This document shows positions 1 to 27,299 of a stretch of 64,000 nucleotides of DNA, piece after piece. The notes beneath the pieces are model-generated. The model had not been told where the DNA came from, made no database searches, and saw only the letters and a list, made by a program, of their open reading frames with translations. The stretch covers positions 76,180,900 to 76,244,899 of the forward strand of contig OZ007569.1 in NCBI GenBank assembly GCA_963931925.1, read 5' to 3'. Source of the DNA: Onchidella celtica (taxonomy: Eukaryota > Mollusca > Gastropoda > Systellommatophora > Onchidiidae). Made by a program: the position numbers and the translations under genes. Every line of letters begins with the position of its first letter. Position 1 is the first letter of the stretch.

Positions 1-2
1 TT

Positions 3-392
3 GGACATTTTCTGCACCAAATATCCTTCTCAAACCTGCTGCCCATCAGTGTCAGCACAAACAGTGTCAGTGTCAGCACAAACAGTGTCAGTGTCAGCAC
101 AAACCATGTTCTAGATCTGGTGACACAATATGTGGGTAAGAACAAGCCTTCTGGCAGGCTTAGGAATGGACTTGCCCATGGTGCAGCAGCCAGTGAGTAT
201 TGTAGCACTAAAGCTCAGAATGATCTAACACATTTTGCTGAACATGACTGGCCAGAAATGCACTCAGCCACTGCAGCAACAATCCCACACTTGCCTCTGG
301 GCCAGACAGGTGAACAACTGATCTACTGCATGTGCAACTGGAATACTAATGGTGTTGACAAGTCATCTGTGATACATTACATGTGTCTCTGA
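3..392 (+). CDS. possible last coding exon of a gene entering from the left (unidentified)
   Basis: One frame is open from the window edge (codons beginning at position 3) to a TGA at 390-392, about 129 codons without a stop, followed 60 bp later by an AATAAA. The start of the frame contains a Ser/Val/Thr/Asn repeat encoded by a 21-bp tandem repeat. The rest is cysteine- and histidine-containing sequence that I do not recognise. No splice acceptor was identified because the exon would begin outside the window. It could equally be a chance open frame; no family match supports it. Confidence 0.28.
   Translation, partial: GHFLHQISFSNLLPISVSTNSVSVSTNSVSVSTNHVLDLVTQYVGKNKPSGRLRNGLAHGAAASEYCSTKAQNDLTHFAEHDWPEMHSATAATIPHLPLGQTGEQLIYCMCNWNTNGVDKSSVIHYMCL
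49..104 (+). repeat. 21-bp tandem repeat, about 2.6 copies
   Basis: The word GTCAGCACAAAC recurs at 51, 72 and 93 with AGTGTCAGT between copies. The period is a multiple of three, so it stays in frame in the possible exon at 3-392. Confidence 0.75.
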
Positions 393-451
393 ATTTTGGT
401 GGGTGCCTACATATCTGTGATCTATGATTATTTTGAAAAAAAAAAGAATGA

Positions 452-457
452 AATAAA
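452..457 (+). terminator. candidate polyadenylation signal
   Basis: AATAAA lies 60 bp after the stop of the open frame at 3-392, in A-rich sequence. It fits the end of a plus-strand transcript if that exon is real. Such hexamers are common by chance in AT-rich DNA. Confidence 0.25.
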
Positions 458-1025
458 ACATTGAATAATTCTTGCTTGTAAAGACAACCCCACCCATCCC
501 CGTGTTACAAAATAGTTCAAGTTTAAAACAAAACAACCACAGGACAAAAGAAAGAAACACAAAAGAAAGAAATTGACAACGATATGGATACTAATCCACA
601 AGGAACATGTTATGAACTTCACATGACAACTGGCAAGGAATGAATGCACAACACAAAAGTCTCTAGTACAAACTGGTAATAGTGTAGAAGACACATGCAC
701 TGATAAAGGTACATTATTTGGGTGTTTGTTAAGTCCAAGCAGCACAACTTTCAGAAAATATACCAATACAAACAAAACAATAACTCTGGGTACAACATTT
801 GACAAACATTCAGAACTGGGTCTCGCATCAATACAAAATGTCCTGATATACATTGCTATAGTCAATTCACAATATCATACACAAAAAATATTGAACAAGG
901 CGATTTTTTTTCCCATTCAATTGGTAGATTTGTTTCGTGTATCCATAAAATAAAGAAAGGCACCACCAATTGATTTCTTCTAAGACACGGATGGGAAAGG
1001 ACGGGTTAAAAATTAAATGGAAGAG

Positions 1026-1043
1026 GGGGGGGGGGGGGGGGGG
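1026..1043 (+). repeat. G homopolymer, 18 nt
   Basis: Uninterrupted run of G on the plus strand. Assembly length may be unreliable. Confidence 0.9.
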
Positions 1044-2015
1044 AACGTGCCCTAATTACAACCCAGGCATCATGTTCAACAAGTCAGTTTCAAACTCAAA
1101 TGTAAAGTAAGATGAAAGTTAAATGAATGTTGTATGTCCAGAGAACTGAAGGCAATCCAGTCTAGAAAAGCCAGCTGAGAAATGTACTGTGATGATGTCA
1201 TCAATGAAACAAGACAGGAAGACAATCTGATTCAACTTGATGCCAACATTTCCTACCAACTGTGAAGATCATCATTATCTTCTGCAGAGTTTATTTTCCA
1301 CATTGTTCATATTTAAAATACTTCACGCACATGAGGTTGGATAAAATTACTTTTCTAGGCTGATAAAAACATTCAAACACAAATCTTTTCTGTCTGTTTG
1401 CAATTCAGCAAAGATTTTCATCTTAATGCTATTTTAACAAAATTTGAAAGGTGACAGGAAAAATACATTCTAAAATCAAAAACATCAGATGTAAGAAAAC
1501 TAGTAATGTATGGCAGTTATAAGATCCTAATCTTCACAAAATAACTAAATATTTTACATTCTTTCTGAAGAGATGACAAATTAACGTGACATCATACAGT
1601 ATACATCGTTGCAGCTATCAATAAAACAGCAACTGTGTAAGTGGGCCTTTGTGCTGTTTCCAAAACAAGCTACTTGAAAAAAATGTTGCAGAAAACCTGA
1701 CCTCAGCTCTGTAAAAATAAGGCACTTTTACACTGGAATGTACATCTTGATAAAGATGAGTTAAGATTTTCATCTATGAATGAACAGTGAAATGGTTTTG
1801 GTTACTATTCAAATGGAAACTGTAGTTAGTTTGGTGTTTGGAAACTTTATCCAAGAATATGCATGATTTTGTTTTCATCAGAGATATGACAGAGAAACCT
1901 TCTAAACATCATTATTGCTGTTGGTCAAAGTCTTAATTGTATTGTATTTAATCATTTGGTTGTATATATGATATACATGTACATTTGCTATTTTTTAAAA
2001 GCTAGTTTCCGTTGC

Positions 2016-2273
2016 CAGAGTTCCTGCACTTCCTTGACAATCGTTTTATCCGGGCCTTTTCAGGGCTACTCGCAAGCAAGAAAACCAGAGACATTTACTT
2101 GTTAATTTATTTTTGTGCAGATTTTTTTTCCCATTTCACTAATGTTCTTTCTTAAATCCTAAACAGAACTGCAGGACTAATCAACTCCATCCCCAGAGCC
2201 TTTTCTCAAATTTTCTCATATTCCAGGCCTTTTCCAAGGATGTCTGGAATCCCAGAAATGTGCAGGAACTCTG
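2016..2273. mobile_element. MITE copy A, TIR starting CAGAGTTCCTGCAC
   Basis: The left end reads CAGAGTTCCTGCAC and the right end is its inverse, GTGCAGGAACTCTG, enclosing 258 bp rich in CCAGG/CCTTTTC words. Similar ends occur at 6930 and 8411. There is no open frame, so it would be non-autonomous. No clear target duplication is visible, so the superfamily is undetermined. Confidence 0.6.
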
Positions 2274-5200
2274 TATTGAAGTAATAACCTTCCATAATGA
2301 AATTTTTCCTGAGGGCTTGGATACCATTAACGGTCAATAAGTTATTCGTCAGTAGTTCTCTCATTAGCCTACTCAACTTTCTAGAAGAAAAAAATGTTTA
2401 TTTATTCCAGACTGACTATTTAGTCTTCCCTAATTGCTGACATTCACAAGGGAAAATTATCTTTACCAGGATCACATCCCTAACTGACCTAGCCAACTTG
2501 TTCAAATTAACAATGTCAGGATGTGCCAGGATGTTCTTTTACCTCAAATTAATTTATGCCATTAACTTTTACTAGCATGCTGTAGATAGTCATGCGAGAA
2601 AAATGGCTTTTACCGGCAGTAGGAGGTGAAGAACTGATGAGAAATCGCCCAGCAAAGACATGCAGCAGTTTGTTTTTTTTTCTTGTCCAACAGTATCCAA
2701 AATGTAATTATAACTTGACAAAAATAACATCAACATAGATAGAAGTTATACAATCAAATTTTGCATCATGTGTAGATCTACATATTATGACACCCAAAAA
2801 AACAAAACAAAAGAGAGGGAGGGACATGTTATAACAATTTTTTGGTCACTTAATAAACGATCACGTACTGTGAAATTTGGTGCTCACTCAGATATAATTT
2901 ATTCCCATCCTGGGGGATGCTGGGTGGCTGTGAGATGATGGAGCTGTAACTTGAAAGTAAATGATGATATGCAATTTGATCATGATCTTCACATAATGAC
3001 AAAACAAAATTTGACCAAAAAAATAAAAGCAGTAAAATATATGTAACACAGAAAGTCATAAGTAAGACTTTCAATTCGTGGGACATAACATTATAAACAA
3101 AAAAAAAAAAGCAACAAAAACAAAAGAAAATGAAGATTATATGGCATAAACAATGCAATGCAATTTGAATCAGAGTATGTCCACTAAGATATGCATAATT
3201 ATGGGTAAAGAATTATCACATTTGCATCAGTAAACAAAGGCACCATTGGAAATGTTACCAAATGTTGGGCATGTTACACCAGTTCCTGTTGTTGCTCAAA
3301 CCAGAGTTTGAGGCTAGAGTTCAAAGTTCGAAGTGATCAAAGTTGAACAATACGGGGTGACTTGATCAAACATTGACAAGTGTTGCTGGAAAAGACAGAA
3401 AAGACGTTCAGTGTTCCTCATGATAGCTCACTGACTGATGTTAATTTGACAGTCAAATTTTTCATCCTTCTCACGAAAACTAACGTGCACTACAAAATTT
3501 GCAAACCCCATGCCATGCCAAACATAACTAACACTGTGCATGATACAGTTACCTACTTATGTTGCCGTACTGGGTACCAATTTCTGTGTGCTGCAGGATG
3601 AAAAAGACTCTGATGTTAAAAAACCACCGTTCATTTGACATTTCTTGGCAATAGATTTGAAAGGAAATTCCACATGAAATCAGCAAACTCTCAGTCTACA
3701 AAAAACAATGCTGAAACAAAAGTGACCGTTTGTTCAGAGTAAACAAGATGTCACGGATCTGAGGGCAGAACAAACCAACCCCCAAAAAAAAAGGTTTTAA
3801 CATCTTGAAATTCTAACATGATCTGGACGGACAGAGCTCAGAGCCAAAGCTTTGAAATTCTGCAGACCATTGACAGGTTTGTAAAGATAAAGAAAAAATA
3901 CAACAACAGCATAAAAATGACAACTGCTAACGACATTGTATTGGGAAATCATTAAAATAATCAGAGTGAATTCCTTTACTCTAACAAACAATGGATCAAT
4001 AGCGATGTTTTCCGAGTTCTGCAAACCAGGTCACTGAATGAGCACTCTCAGAGTTGTACACACCTAATATAAAACTAGCCATTCTCAAGTTGTAAATTTC
4101 TTAGATAAACAAAGTTGAGTGGCACCAGACAAAGACATTTCCTACAAATGGCTTTGGATTCCAGGGCAGCAGTTTCACTGGACTGGAGAGATCATGACAT
4201 ACTACAATGCAAAACATGAAATGTCTCCTAACACTGATGAACTTTGTTTACCTTTTGTGAGATATGATGATTTTGGTTACAGGTGACACTGATAACTGCA
4301 TCATCCAGTCTAATGAGAACATACAGAAATTCTTCAGGCACCAATTTTCTCTGGAGAAATCTTGGACATGATATTCAAAGCTCCAGTTGAAAGGATGGCT
4401 CCAGAATGATAGCTAAAAACATCACTTTATTTTTTTTGGTTTAATATCTCAAGTTTGAAGTCTGTGGGAATGATGATGATGACTTGTGAAGACAAGCTCC
4501 TTTCACTGGACCATGCTGCCAGTCTGTATGTGTGTTTTCAGAGCTCATGTCATATTGAGTAAAATCATGGAAAATCATTAGCATCCTTCCTTCTAATGTA
4601 AATGCTATTATAAACATCTGTTGCCAAAAGCACCGAAATTCAGCTAGATCTAACTCTGATCTGTAGCGATTTCTCAGGCTGCAGCTGCTGGATCAACTTT
4701 GCACAGTCGGTTGATGAAAGACAAGACAGAAATCAGTTATACTGATGGAGTTTTCACATACAATAAGGGACACTTTGACCACAACTCCAGTCCCTCCACT
4801 CCATGTATTAATGTGCAAAGGTATACTGGAAGGTTTCTTCCTTACAATGGATGTGCTTGCTGTACATTATAGATGACAGTTCACTTCTCATCACAAAATG
4901 TTCATGTTATTTCTCATATTGACCACAGCCACAGGCAGCATGTATAAAACACTGTTGTAAAACTATGATGTTGGTCACACGCTTTCATTACACATCTAAC
5001 ACTTGGGAATCAAATGTCTCTAGCAATAAGAACTTCCCGTAGAATTACATCAGTTGCTAGACATACATCAACTGATAACTGTGCATAGTCCAATATAATA
5101 GTCAGTTCAGCTATGAAAAAAAAAAAGACTGTACATTTTGATCATATGAAACCAACAATTCAATGTTGTTAAGTGAAATGCTGAAATCCCACTGAAACTG

Positions 5201-6929
5201 ACGTCAAGGTTTACGAACACTTTTACACAACAGCAGCCAAATTCTGGTCAAATCATAAAAAGATATTCCCCGCTGCTGTCACCAAAAAACTGCAGCATAC
5301 ACACAACTGTACAATCCCCTCCCCACCCACTTTTGTAAATATTTTGGTGAAATGTACAGAATGAAATTAATGATCAGTGCTCACCAGGTGACAGAGTTAC
5401 TACAGTAGTAGCAAGTGAGCACAAGGTTCAAGTTACATCTTTGCCCTGGACCCACTTCACTACCACCTGCAGCACATGTGCCAGAATAACCGTGAACAGC
5501 AAATTGTTTCATACTGTTCTAGTTAATTAACATTTGTTTTCATTTGGTGGAAGATCTTATAGTACTTTGTGAGCGGATTTTTTCTTTTAAAACTACAGCA
5601 CCAAACGTTTATAATACTTGAAAGTCACCGTAAGTTAATTCCAGGTTTTAAATAGCCCATCAGTCCTCAAACACTTGCAAACTTATAGATGCCTCACTGA
5701 TCAATAACATAATGAATACCACTGATCTCTGCACTTTGATTAATTTAATATTGAGATATCTAAACAAACATGATGATGTGGCCTTGCAAATGCATGTTTC
5801 ACAGTCTGAAACTTCCACACATTCTTGGATCTGTCAAGTGCAAATAGATGCATGTTTCCATCAGGACTAGGATACAGGTGTGCAACAAATGACCATACCC
5901 CCTTCACTGCCCTGCCCCTCCCTCACTTCAGCCTTCCGATGTCCCTTTCTTGCCCTGTGCTCATGTCTCATCCTAGCCTGAGACATTCATGATTTCTGGC
6001 CTGGTCTAAGGGACAAAACTCTCGAAATACTGTTTCCGGTCATCAAAGTAAGATTCCTTGTCACTGTGGATACTGTTTGTACATTTAAATTTGATTTCAT
6101 CAATCAGTAACAGAATTTTTGTTTTTGGTGAATTTTACTAATTATCTCCCCGCCTTTCCCTCGCCACCACATGAGCATGTATACAGCAGTGAAGGGGTTC
6201 TACAACTGATAAACATGGGGTGAGAAGGTGTATGAGCAGGCACAATGTGCATGTAATATGATTTAGCTCACCTACATGTACTTCGGTGTATGGGAATAAA
6301 GCAGCAACAAAGAAGGCTTTTCACAACATATCCCAATTATAATCATCACATATCCATATTCCAAAAGTATGTACAGTACATATGTATAATTATATATTTA
6401 TATATAGACCCATATTATATATATATTTGTTCAGTTAATAATAAATATTATACATCATTCATGCCACCCATGACAAAATGAATGCTTGTGTGTGCATGTT
6501 TGTTTATGTTTGAGTATGTAAAAAAAGGGATGATAAAAAAAAATGAATGAAAATTGAAAGATGCTATTTGTACCGATTTTGTGGTGAAGTGAAAAAAACC
6601 ACAAATTCGACACAAGACAGAGAAATTCTGCACCTCATCTGATTATGTATACAAGAAAAAAACCCATGATCACATATTTGTTGAAATAGTCAACCTTCAG
6701 CATTCTTCCAGCAACATGGTCTGCTTTCATGACAAAGACTTGTAGAATCTTTGCTTCAGCTCAGGCCCTCACAAAACCTGATTGGGAACTCAAACTCATG
6801 CTGACTTCTTTATCTGTCTTTAAACTTCACAACTGGCCATAACTATGTGGAATGAATGTTTACCTTGGATTATCTTCTATCTATTGTCATGGAAATCTTT
6901 TGCAAATAAGGATTTGTCATTTCACTGTT

Positions 6930-7217
6930 CAGGATTCCTGTACCTCTCTGACAAGGTTTGTCCAGGGGTATTCCAGGATTTAAATGTTAAATTTGAAGGC
7001 TACTTAAATGCAAGAAAATGCAAGAAAAATGAAAATTACTCATGGAAGCACTTGTACTTATTACTTTTTCTCAGATGGTCCTTCCATTTCTGAGCACGTT
7101 TAACCCTGAGGAGAATTTCAGGGCTCTTCCAATTCCAGGTTTTTTTTTTTCTGAAATGTTTAAATTTCAGGGCTTTACTGGGATCCCCTGGCTTCCAGAG
7201 CTGTGCGGGGAATCCTG
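6930..7217. mobile_element. MITE copy B, related to the 2016 element
   Basis: The left end CAGGATTCCTGTAC and the right end GGGGAATCCTG are imperfect inverses. The interior shares the TTCCAGG, CAGGGCT and TCCTGTACC words of the copies at 2016 and 8411. Length is 288 bp. No target duplication was recognised. Confidence 0.5.
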
Positions 7218-7514
7218 AATAATTGATATTCAAATAGTGACAGTTGACAAGTTATGTTGAACACCCAAATTATTGTGACTGTATTTCAGTAATTTTTTTT
7301 GGTTTTCTTTACCAGCAGCATAATATGGAACATTTTACGTTTTTCAAGGAGGTATTTCATGTATGCTGGTCACTGAATTTTTCAACACATTCTGTCCAGT
7401 TTTACTAACTCTTTCTAGGCAAGTGGAATCAAACGATACCTTAGAGACAGTTAGAACAGGACAAAACAGCAACAAGGCCGTCCCTCATTTTCTGACCTCT
7501 CATTCACATAGAAT

Positions 7515-8050
7515 TAGGCCGAAAATATACTGGATCCGTCCAATTGCAGCCGAATGAATGAAGGCAGCTGAAGGATGAAAAAAGTGATTATAGTGCGCCC
7601 GTCAAATTGTCGCTTTCATATGAGTCAGCGGGCAACAATGCATTTGTGGCCTAGGTTAGCACTGTCAGTAAAAAAAAGCAATTAATTTTTAATTTTTTTA
7701 AAAAGCCGAAAATCGCAAAGTCAACGCACCCGGGGTTTTTTTCCGAATGCGCTGAATTTAAATTTGGCATCAAAAACACGATTAAAGTTACATTTTGAGA
7801 CTTTAGATTTTGCAATTTCACGTCCCGCCTCAAACTATTGCCATATCCTGTTACCGGGCCATCCGTCTTGACGGATAGAGTGCTGCATGCTGCACTTCAA
7901 TCCGGCTGTCTCCGAACAGGCGGCTGCAAGTTGGAGCGAGTATGATCACTCTGCCCGTCATCTCTCTATTTTATTTGTAATTGAGGCATGCCCGATCTTC
8001 ATCCTTCAGTTTGCTGCCTTCAAACCGGTCTTAGTATATCTTTGGCCTTA
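7515..8050. mobile_element. MITE with TAGGCC...ATATACT inverted ends
   Basis: The left end has TTAGGCCGAAAATATACT followed by GAAGGCAGCTGAAGGATGAA. The complement of the right end reads CTAAGGCCAAAGATATACT, then GAAGGCAGCAAACTGAAGGATGAA. Terminal and subterminal inverted repeats therefore match in order over roughly 70 bp. There is no coding frame. The superfamily cannot be settled without the target duplication. Confidence 0.55.
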
Positions 8051-8410
8051 GAGTGAGTCTGCAGTAAAGAGACATGTTTGGCAAAATTGGTCAGTCAATA
8101 TTTCATCATGCCATTTCATCCATATTAAACATTTCAACTTGGTCAATACACAAACTAGGAAATGTAGCAACAGCATTCAACCTGTTCTACTCACAGTGAC
8201 ACTTCTTCAAACTTAAATACAACAATGATGAAAACCAGCTCTTTGGTATATGCCTCTCTAAAATTTCTTGAAGGTTTGCTTAAAAATTATGCAGAATGTC
8301 ATACATAAATTTCAAATCCAGAAAAGACAAGACTCAAACTAGTTTCAATCGGCAAAAAACAAAACAAAATAAAAGCCAAAATAAGAAAAACCACAGCAGT
8401 GTTCAGTGTT

Positions 8411-8600
8411 CAGGGTTCCTGTACCCATTTGAGAATACTTTTCCTGGGCTTTTAAAATTCAAGAAAATGAGAGCAATAAAATTTTTTGCTTGGTTCAAAT
8501 TTTCCCGTCTAAATGTTTTTTTTTAACCTGTGAAGGACTCCTCAGTTATTCCACTATTTCAAAGGCTTTTCTCAGAAGTTTAACTCCTGCAGCAACCAAA
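8411..8600. mobile_element. partial MITE copy C of the 2016/6930 family
   Basis: It begins CAGGGTTCCTGTAC, matching the left ends of the copies at 2016 and 6930, and continues with CCTGGGCTTTT. A clear right terminus was not found, so the end coordinate is approximate. Confidence 0.35.
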
Positions 8601-9134
8601 ATGTCCTTGACAATCCCCATTAACTATGTTTCATGGATAAATTCATGCTGCCAGGCTGACCTTCAACACTGCACCAGTAGCTCAACAAATGATATGGTAT
8701 TTACATGAAACAACAGGACAAGATGACAAGCTGTTTCTCACCAAATTGTTAATCCTACCATCAAAGCTTGATACATTGCCAAGCCGCTTTTTTGACATAA
8801 TAATGGAAATGTTCATATAAAACTGTCATCATGCAGACTAAGTCTCCTGAAAAGTATGTGAAAAAACATTGGATAAGTGAACAGAAAGACTGAAAGGGCC
8901 ACATTTAAATAGGGAAATTTTACTTTCTGAAGTTTGAAGGATGGCAGCAATCTTTCAAACAAATGTCAACTACCTGCTGTTTGTGTTCGAGATTCATGAA
9001 ATTAAAACATGCAGTAACAGCTTGTAAATTCCTTCAACGATAAATGGGAAAATGAAGAAGTTTACAATCTGCTAGCTGACTGGCATCATACAAGAAGAAG
9101 GCCCTCTTACAAGTACCATCAAGCAGAAAATACA

Positions 9135-26113
<16,979 letters not shown>

Positions 26114-26121
26114 GAAGACAA

Positions 26122-26360
26122 CATAGATATAGTACACAAGATCGCGCACTCCCTCCGCTGGCGGAATGAAAAGTGATGCCAGACAGGAAGTAGCTCTCCA
26201 TTGCGATAAGCCTGAATGCGGGAAACCTGAAACGCTTCCGCTTGTAAACATTTTGTGGTCTGCTATTACTTTCGCTTTCATATACTTATTTACAGGCGTT
26301 AAATTAGGAGGACCAGCATATTTTGCAAGTTTGCACAACACAACAGTATTGTTTGGAAAC
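26122..26360 (+). other. probable non-coding 5' leader exon of the P-element transposase
   Basis: A strong donor (GTAAGT at 26361) and a polypyrimidine acceptor (TTATTTTCCCAG, ending 27292) eight bases before the transposase ATG would make a 5' leader intron of about 0.93 kb. A 65-codon frame with a hydrophobic segment (26166-26360) lies in the leader. Joining it across the intron does not enter the THAP frame, so it is probably not part of the transposase. The intron is inferred from splice-site strength only. Confidence 0.4.
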
Positions 26361-26411
26361 GTAAGTAAACTATTTCAGATGTTTCAGGGGTGCAGACAGG
26401 GAATAATAGTC

Positions 26412-26532
26412 TGCTAGACTAGATCTCTAGAATCTAGACTCTAGATTCTAGATCAATCCGAGTCAGCAGACAACATTGATAAACCGTAAATATTCCCATC
26501 AAATAGAGTCTAGATGGGATCTAGATCTAGAT
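26412..26532. repeat. TCTAGA/AGATCT-rich patch
   Basis: Overlapping TCTAGA, AGATCT and CTAGATCTAG palindromes cluster at 26412-26452 and 26508-26532, within the inferred leader intron. The same words are scattered elsewhere in the window, which suggests a genome-wide bias or a degenerate simple repeat. Confidence 0.6.
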
Positions 26533-26643
26533 CTTCATGTTTTTTTTGTTGTTGTTGTTGTTCTATGTAAGTTTACTGTTGTCTAGTTGTTTTTGCTGTA
26601 CCTTTTTTTCTGCTGTTAAAACTTAAATTGTAGGCCTACTGAA

Positions 26644-26887
26644 GGGAGGTCTTCCGCCCGTCCGCGCCATAATTTTTACCACTATTAAGTAAAGCTCACG
26701 GTTACACATTGTCACTGTTATCAATTTAAACTCACAATAGGCCTACATGGAATGGTCAGATGGACCTGGGGGCATGAGGGTCTAGTCAGTTTGTATCAAT
26801 GGGCGGTAGTCAGATTGACTAATCAGGCGGAAAGGGGCTGGGGTAGTTGTGTTTTCTTGACTGTCGCAGATGGGCGGAAGACCTTCC
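26644..26887. mobile_element. hAT-like MITE inside the P element
   Basis: The 8-bp repeat CTACTGAA (26636-26643 and 26888-26895) fits the hAT target consensus nTnnnnAn. Ends are inverted: GGGAGGTCTTCCGCCC on the left, GGGCGGAAGACCTTCC on the right. It is 244 bp with no coding frame, and inserted after the P element. Confidence 0.7.
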
Positions 26888-27299
26888 CTACTGAAATACA
26901 TGTATCATTATGTGGTTGACTTCGACCTAAAACTACTAAACCTGAAACCAAAAAAAAGATGTATTCTTTAGGACTCTCTTGGAACCGCATCAATATTTGG
27001 TGTCTGAAGACTAAATGAATGGTTTCAGTATCACAGCGCTATGCTATTCCTGGAGAATGCCAGTGACTATAATCAGTCTAACCTGCTATTGCTAATTTGC
27101 TGCAACCCCAACAGTTCAGTAGAGTGTAGACCTTTCAGTGCCATGCTTTGCTAGGCTATCTGGGCTCATAACCTTATTTATGAGTGCATTATATGAAATG
27201 TATCTTCTCATTCACCCTATTAATTGTGTTGTATTGGGATTTGCAATGACTCCGACTCAGCCATGATAGCGCATAATTTCTTATTTTCCCAGAGCTGGT

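Larger units (their letters stand above)
458..9134. other. gene-free 3' flank of the MLK gene
   Basis: No convincing coding exon on either strand; open frames are short and low in complexity. The right part is presumably the MLK 3' UTR, because the MLK stop is at 9135-9137 on the minus strand, but no reliable polyadenylation site could be chosen. The stretch holds an 18-G run at 1026-1043, three related TIR elements (2016, 6930, 8411), a separate MITE at 7515-8050, and an AT-rich patch near 6370-6450. I see nothing else definable. Confidence 0.6.

Noticed and set aside
26166-26417. 83-codon plus-strand frame with a hydrophobic segment, first read as exon 1 of an independent membrane-protein gene
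   Set aside because: It lies inside the P element just after its TIR and overlaps the 19-bp internal inverted repeat. Splicing it to 27293 does not enter the transposase frame. A leader exon explains the strong donor.
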